A stretch of DNA of 64,000 nt from Margaritispora aquatica (lineage: Eukaryota > Ascomycota > Leotiomycetes > Helotiales > Discinellaceae): positions 239,874 to 303,873 of the forward strand of contig VJWN01000020.1 of the NCBI GenBank assembly GCA_007644065.1. Direction: 5' to 3'. The position numbers and the translations under genes were made by a program. Below, one piece after another: positions 58,833 to 64,000 of this stretch. Every line of letters starts with the position of its first letter. Position 1 is the stretch's first letter. The notes below the pieces were generated by a model. That model was not told the origin of the DNA and searched no databases. It saw only the letters and a program-made list of their open reading frames with translations.

Positions 58833-59769
58833 TCAAATAACAGCTAAAAGGTACGAGTCAACACAACCGGTGTAGACAAGAGGGAAGAGATGATTCATTT
58901 CGCATTGGACTTCAACACATCGATCGATAGAGATATAGGAACTAAAGGAGCACAATTCTAGGAGCAAAGTCCCCCCCCCCAAAAAGGAAAAGTCCAAAAG
59001 CAGGTCCATTTAGGAAACAGGCTCCACAGCACGCAAGATGAGATGAGGACACAATCATGGTCGAAGATAGCCAGAGACCGCGGAGGCTACACACGCCTTC
59101 AAGACGAGCACCAGAGTCAATTACGATGAACTCACTACTCAATTCCCAACGGAGCACAGATTGAACACTGAGCTATAGAGAAGAAGGTATAAAGATCCTA
59201 TAGTACAACATTGTGAAGTCGAGAGACGTAGTTATCGCAACACTGCTTTGTGACTTAAAGATCCAGGAGTATGACAATCCAGCGTTGTAAGAACCATGGA
59301 GAAACCCTCTTACCTCAACCATCCATAACCCAATTACACACTCCTTTCACCTCTGCTTCTCTTATGATAACAGAGAAGCACCAGCACGAGTCTGCTTCTT
59401 TGACAACAAGAGAACAGACCCAAATCGGTGGAGATTTATAGCCCATACACGAGACTTTGTGTGATATCGAGATCACGGAAACAACCCCCACTAGAGAGGC
59501 AGGAACAAAGATTTATATTTACATCGACCTTTTTATGTTTGACCAAGCCGTACAAAGCCCTTTGAGCGGGTTCGCCATCCGCTATGCCCAAACCTTCAAA
59601 GGAGCCAGAGCTACTCCAGCCGAAATCTACCTTACTGACGGTAGGCTACATGTTGGACGGTGACCTGTTTGTGCGGCAATTTACCCTCATGTTCTAAGGA
59701 TATATCAGCTCTAGTCAGCTATTTCAGGTTCCTCCGAGGCCACCAGTTTGTGTTTTGCAAATGTTACTG

Positions 59770-60378
59770 ACTGAGACTACATGGTACGTAAACGTTATTC
59801 AGACTTCATTGCTATCTCGTCTAACATTGCCAGGGATCAAAAAGAGCGTGGACGAATCAAGGGATTTGATGGCTTCTTCGAAGCTGCTCGCGGTATCTGC
59901 GAGTCCTCAACACAGCCAGATCGGGATTCCCTTCTTGCGCAAAGCAAGCTTGAAGAATACCATACTCTTCTTCAAGACGGTTTGGCGGGCAGAAAAAAGA
60001 CTCTGGGCAAGGATGACAGGCAATCTGTCCGGACTGGACGGATTTTTTTATACACTTGGCAACCCCCGTGCCACACAAAACCAACGAATGAAATGAGACT
60101 TTTGAATACCACTAGAGAGCCTGGCACCGCATGCGCGCGACGGTAGGCGAAATGGATTTCTACACTGCAAATGAATGTCGCGCATAAGATTGCCGAACAC
60201 TATATCCGCTCAGGCCAGAGCGAAGAGGCATTGTAAGTGCTGTCCCTTTCAACAAAGCAGCCAAACATTCTCTGACTTCTCTTAGTACTATGATTGAGAG
60301 AGCACTGGTCATCTGGTCTGTCGATCTAGGCGCTCGTAAGAACGAACTTGCACGCACTACTTCCCTAAAGGGCTAATT
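59770..60378 (+). pseudogene. TPR (tetratricopeptide)-protein relic
   Basis: Two stretches resemble kinesin-light-chain-type TPR units: LQDGLAGRKKTLGKDDRQSV (compare family pattern G-x-E/K-KxLGxxHPxT) and, further on, VAHKIAEHYIRSGQSEEA joined over a good intron (GTAAGTGC...CTCTTAG, about 60237-60285) to TMIERALVIWSVDLGARKNE. No single frame links them; a stop and an out-of-phase region lie between. It may be the remnant of a larger protein such as an NLR-like receptor tail, or exons of a gene whose remaining parts I cannot see. Confidence 0.35.
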
Positions 60379-61213
60379 ATTCAAGGCGACGGGCAAGAGA
60401 TACAGAAAGCTTCCATCACTTTTAGAGTTGTTTATTGCACAAGGAAGGATATTACTAAGGAGGATCGACATTTTGAGAGCTTGAAGACAGCAGACTTTGT
60501 CAGGACGTAAAGCCATACCACACTCATGCGTCTTCCACGTTCTCTACATTCGCGACACCCGGCACAACAAGCGAAGATTATCCCAGATTCATCGTATCGT
60601 TTTCGTTGTTTAGCTGAGGATTGGGTGATGCCGCTACTCCCCACGAGCCTATTCCGTTGCGCAATTCTAGCGACTCGTTAGATTCGCCGCCAAGTAGTAA
60701 GACCTTACTGGGCTCGAAGATACACTGTAACCGGCAGTCCCGCCTCAAAACTGCGTTCCTTCTTGCTACGAGTGCTCGGAGATATTTCATATTATTAGTA
60801 TTGATATTTATAGTACTATTACAAACGTTAAAACAACGACATCACACAACATGATTCGGATCCTTTTTACTTCCTCCAGCCGTCATGTCTCGTCGAACAC
60901 CACGACATCCTTTCCAGAGCCTCACCCAGTACCGCCTTGAGGCCTGATGATGTCAAAGATGAAAAAGAAATTGGTAGGTAAGGAGAGTGATTGGAATACA
61001 CAAGTCAAAAACCACCAAAATCTCACTGTAATCTGTCAAAGGAGATCAATGAGTATTACTTACATTACACATATCAGGGGGAGAAAAGATTTTCAACACT
61101 TCATCTGTATCCACACAATTGATTCGATGAAATTGCTAATATCTTCCAGATTTCTTGGATCACTAATACTCACTTGCTCATTACTCCACGTGCTACTTTT
61201 CAAAACCTCTTCC
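60379..61213. other. Intergenic spacer
   Basis: 0.8 kb at the 3' end of the FAD-oxidoreductase gene; no gene recognised. Confidence 0.5.
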
Positions 61214-62458
61214 CTAACCTATAACTTGTTGAAGTTGCTTGGCAATCGGCACATCCGAAATGACTGGGTCCGCCGCGGCAAATGCTTCAGTTGCATTGGG
61301 GTTTGGCGGGTATATCAAAGTTCCGTTGATGAACTGCTTGATGGGCTTCGCCTGGAGTCCTTTGAACATCACATTGCGATCCCAGCCTGTACAGAAGACA
61401 GCACCAAAGGAACCAACATCAAGACAGGTCACATACTCGGGCTGTTGGTATGGGATATTGTCTATCCCTAGCAGATCTGCAGCTGCGTTATGACCTGCCG
61501 ACTTGCCCAGAGGCGCTGCATGTTGGCACGACATCATAGCAAAGTGTCCCTCATCGTCAGTGGCTGCAAAAGCTGCGTCTCCTGCTGCAAAGATATCTTT
61601 AGCAGACAGCGTGCGCAGGCACTTATCCACCACCAAGCGTCCAAGCTTGTCCTTTTCACTGGGAACCTGTTTGTTGAGCTCGTTCGCTACCACACCAGCG
61701 GTCCAAACAACAGTCAAGGCCTCCAGGTATTCCCCACTAGCGAGAACAACACCACCAGCATCGGCAGCTGTAACAACTGTACCGAGCCTCACCTCCACAC
61801 CCAAATCTTTCAAAGCCTGGAGAATGACTGGTCGTGGGTTTTTTCCTAAGGTTTGACCAATCTGGTCACCTCGCTCAACAAGTGTAACATGAATGTCGGC
61901 ATCTGGACCAAAGATGTCGCGTAACCGGCCTGGCAACTCAGTTGCAAGCTCGATCCCCGTGAAGCCACCACCGCAAACGACGACGGTATTGCGAGCCCTA
62001 CTGGGTTTGACAGAAGAGAGGTTCTTCAAATGAATGTCTAACTTGGTCGCGGCCTCGATTTGGTCGATATCAAAGGCGAATGCAGAAAGTCCTGGGATAT
62101 CAGGGCGCCGCAAGCAACTACCAGCTGCCAAAATAAGCTTTTCGTAAGAGAGAACAGAATTGGTACCGGTGGAGTTGACATAAACTAACTCATGTTTGTC
62201 TGGGGAAATAGTTTTGACAATGCCTTGAGTAAACTTCACTCCGGTGGCATGGAATAGGGCTCCCAGAGGGGCGTTCATGCTGGCAGGATCGGCCTCGTAA
62301 AGCCGTGGCCTTATTACCAGTTTGGGTTCGGGGGCAATGACAACCACTTCTACATCGGGGCCACCATTTTCGAAGTTCGAGGTGATCAAACGTCTCGCGG
62401 CAAGTGCACCCCACATGCCAGCAAATCCGGCTCCAACCACGACGATTCTTTGTGACAT
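61214..62458 (-). CDS. AIF/FSP1-like FAD-dependent pyridine nucleotide oxidoreductase
   Basis: Intronless, 414 residues. The N-terminal FAD-binding motif is RIVVVGAGFAGMWGALAARR, the NAD(P)H Rossmann motif VVVCGGGFTGIELATELPGR, and the second FAD motif KDIFAAGDAAF. The order (FAD, NADH, FAD) and length match the AIFM2/FSP1 and type II NADH dehydrogenase superfamily. KLILAAGSCLRRPDIPG is the usual ATG-like strand. No TM or presequence is seen, so it is probably cytosolic or lipid-droplet associated, reducing quinones. No redox-active Cys pair, so not a disulfide reductase. Confidence 0.9.
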   Translation of the reverse strand: MSQRIVVVGAGFAGMWGALAARRLITSNFENGGPDVEVVVIAPEPKLVIRPRLYEADPASMNAPLGALFHATGVKFTQGIVKTISPDKHELVYVNSTGTNSVLSYEKLILAAGSCLRRPDIPGLSAFAFDIDQIEAATKLDIHLKNLSSVKPSRARNTVVVCGGGFTGIELATELPGRLRDIFGPDADIHVTLVERGDQIGQTLGKNPRPVILQALKDLGVEVRLGTVVTAADAGGVVLASGEYLEALTVVWTAGVVANELNKQVPSEKDKLGRLVVDKCLRTLSAKDIFAAGDAAFAATDDEGHFAMMSCQHAAPLGKSAGHNAAADLLGIDNIPYQQPEYVTCLDVGSFGAVFCTGWDRNVMFKGLQAKPIKQFINGTLIYPPNPNATEAFAAADPVISDVPIAKQLQQVIG

Positions 62459-64000
62459 TGTACGAGGAGAATGGAGACCGAGGAATCGGAGAGATCTGAG
62501 ACTCAGAGAGTAAATAATTAAGAGATTTTCTTGAGGTCACAGATGTGTAAAGTATTGGTGCTGCGTTTGCAAGTGGCACGTTGCCTCCGAATTCCGACAA
62601 TTTGACAAGAGGTGTTTCGAGGTTTTATAGATCGACAGATCTTGAAGTTTGGCACGTGAGAGCCGTAGCTGAGATCATAATGGAGCTGCATACTTGAAAT
62701 TGGTCATGATATGATGTGTTCCTCAGTTCGAGGCGCCGAAAGAGTGGCAGCAAATTGGATAGCTGGCGTTTCACTGCATTTATATTTACCACTCGTGATG
62801 CGTTTATAGTTTAGCTTACTCAAGCCCACAAAATCTACTGACCTACTACCTTACACAAATATACATGACAACCGAACACAACAACGCTTTAGTGTTTACC
62901 TTCGATCGATCTAACTCGCAAAATCCAACCAAGATGCTGCAGTGGTTGAGAATAAAGAATTGGGCTTCGGATAGTAACAAGTGCACGGACCTGCACACTG
63001 AGTAACGACGATCGAGAGATATAAGTAGAAAGAGAACTCTAGCTCACCTTTAATAAGGATAAACGATATGTATATTATTTCTTGAAATCCGGGTATAAAC
63101 AGGCGGTGAAGTGGCATGAGGATAAATTAATTCTTCAACATATAGTCAACAAATGCTAAAAAGAACTGTCTGTCTGTCCTTGTCATCGAAAATTGGGCAA
63201 AAAAACAAATAAATGGTTTCAGCACCAAAATCATATCGGGATGTTGGAAATGCAGCCAAGCAAACTTCCGGCTCGGGCATATCGTCCACTAAGCAGGCAT
63301 GCCCTTTTTGGTCAGATAACTTTATTCACTTTCCGCTCTCTTCTCTTGTTCCTCGTTTGGTTTGTTAGTCAGTCAGTCTTCAGTCCGGGTTCACAAGGTA
63401 ATACCTATGTCGAGCTGACATCTAAGCTGACTTTTTGAGTTGACATCCGAGTTGACATTCGAGCGCTCTATCATTATATATTACAGTCAGTTTCCCAGCG
63501 TGAAGTCACGACTGGGTTTTGATCTGTGTTAGTAGTGTTTGTTTTGGTTCCTCAAAGTTAAACTTCTATATGTGATCAATTTTATTCCGTGAACCAGTGT
63601 TCAGAGAGGGTTACAATGCCCACTCTCTTTAATATTGTGTATTGGCCTGTCAGTTTCAGTATATCTTGCCTGTGGCAGTAACAGATATGAGTCGAGTGCT
63701 CCACTGACTAACCTTTTCATATCAATTAGCATGTATGGATGTTTGAAGCACAAGGACAGTTCCGGAGGCCGAATCTATCTATTAAGCCAAAGTATGACGA
63801 GTATTCCTTCAGGACGGTGAGCTGAAAGATCTATAGCTTATCAGTTTTCTTCTTGTCAGTTATGGCTACAACAAGATTGTATCTGCTCGACTCATTCTGT
63901 TGCGGTTAGTTTTTGCTTCAATCTGTACCTCGATTGCGTTCAAAGGCTATTTATTCGGACATAGTTAGACTTGACACTTACTTCGTTGTATCGAGCAGCT
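62459..64000. other. Intergenic to window end
   Basis: 1.5 kb, no gene seen. Imperfect repeats of GAGTTGACATCYGAG lie at 63408-63463. Confidence 0.5.
63408..63463. repeat. Imperfect repeat of GAGTTGACATYCGAG
   Basis: Four diverged copies: GAGCTGACATCTAAG, a shortened CTGACTTTTT, GAGTTGACATCCGAG and GTTGACATTCGAG. Just upstream of TATATATTAC. Confidence 0.75.

Larger units (their letters stand above)
57136..59769. other. Gene-poor region, 2.6 kb
   Basis: Contains a GT-rich microsatellite, a 12-bp tandem repeat and a C10 run at 58971-58980. A short hairpin (TGCTTCTCT / AGAGAAGCA) lies at about 59352-59374. A 97-codon minus frame at 57487-57780 reads somewhat like protein (DVLWCAARLRDIPDLLQMAH) but has no flanking exons that I can join. 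Confidence 0.5.

Noticed and set aside
1..64000. Secondary-metabolite gene cluster (LovD-like hydrolase, cupin, ALDH-like, MFS, catalase)
   Set aside because: No PKS, NRPS, terpene cyclase or pathway regulator is present, and these genes are far apart among housekeeping genes.
1..64000. CRISPR arrays, insertion sequences or intact transposons
   Set aside because: No spaced direct repeats of CRISPR type, no terminal inverted repeats with transposase frames and no reverse transcriptase motifs were found.

Overview
The window is chromosomal DNA of a filamentous ascomycete (Pezizomycotina). Short 40-100 nt spliceosomal introns (GTRWGT donors, CTAAC-type branch sites, YAG acceptors) interrupt most genes. 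The content is typical of the group: bifunctional imidazole-glycerol-phosphate synthase, a CFEM/GPI surface protein, an RCR chitin regulator, a GH78 rhamnosidase, a 14-TM MFS pump, an intron-bearing tRNA-Val and a Gis2-type zinc-knuckle protein. A leotiomycete-like fungus is my best guess, but this is inference. Genes are separated by 0.3-4 kb AT-leaning spacers with many microsatellites.

Layout. 0-6.2 kb: end of a membrane-protein gene, a LovD/beta-lactamase-like serine hydrolase, an SRPBCC protein and an acidic-tailed protein of unknown role. 6.7-7.3 kb: a decayed, antisense fragment of nuclear 28S rRNA with RIP-like transitions. 7.8-13 kb: HIS7 with an upstream TGAGTCA element, a multi-pass membrane-protein gene interrupted by two in-frame TAG codons, and an RCR-family protein. 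14.6-21.1 kb: secreted GH78 enzyme, a membrane-anchored aldehyde-dehydrogenase-like protein without a recognisable catalytic cysteine, and a cupin. 22.5-30.4 kb: CFEM protein, single-pass surface protein, a galactose oxidase with copper ligands intact but carrying a TAG and a frameshift, and a small catalase-like peroxidase. 31.9-34.9 kb: MFS transporter with a ~460-residue tail. 36.5-49.8 kb: Gis2-like gene with 10 exons and several micro-exons, nucleoside deaminase, kelch protein divergent from mitochondrial OMA1, alkaline ceramidase, tRNA-Val(AAC) and a cytochrome b5. 51.4-62.5 kb: WW-domain protein, small secreted peptide, KpsF/GutQ-like SIS isomerase, a 74-aa intron-rich protein, a TPR relic and an AIF/FSP1-like FAD oxidoreductase.

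The genes do not form one pathway; this is mostly housekeeping DNA with scattered secreted or accessory genes. The most unusual signal is that all three premature stops in otherwise well-preserved reading frames (10.2-11.5 kb and 26.8-28.7 kb) are TAG. One falls on a tryptophan that galactose oxidases conserve. Two explanations compete: RIP-type CpA-to-TpA mutation of DNA, or fungal A-to-I mRNA editing (UAG to UGG). Exon coordinates below were derived by hand from splice motifs and reading-frame continuity.
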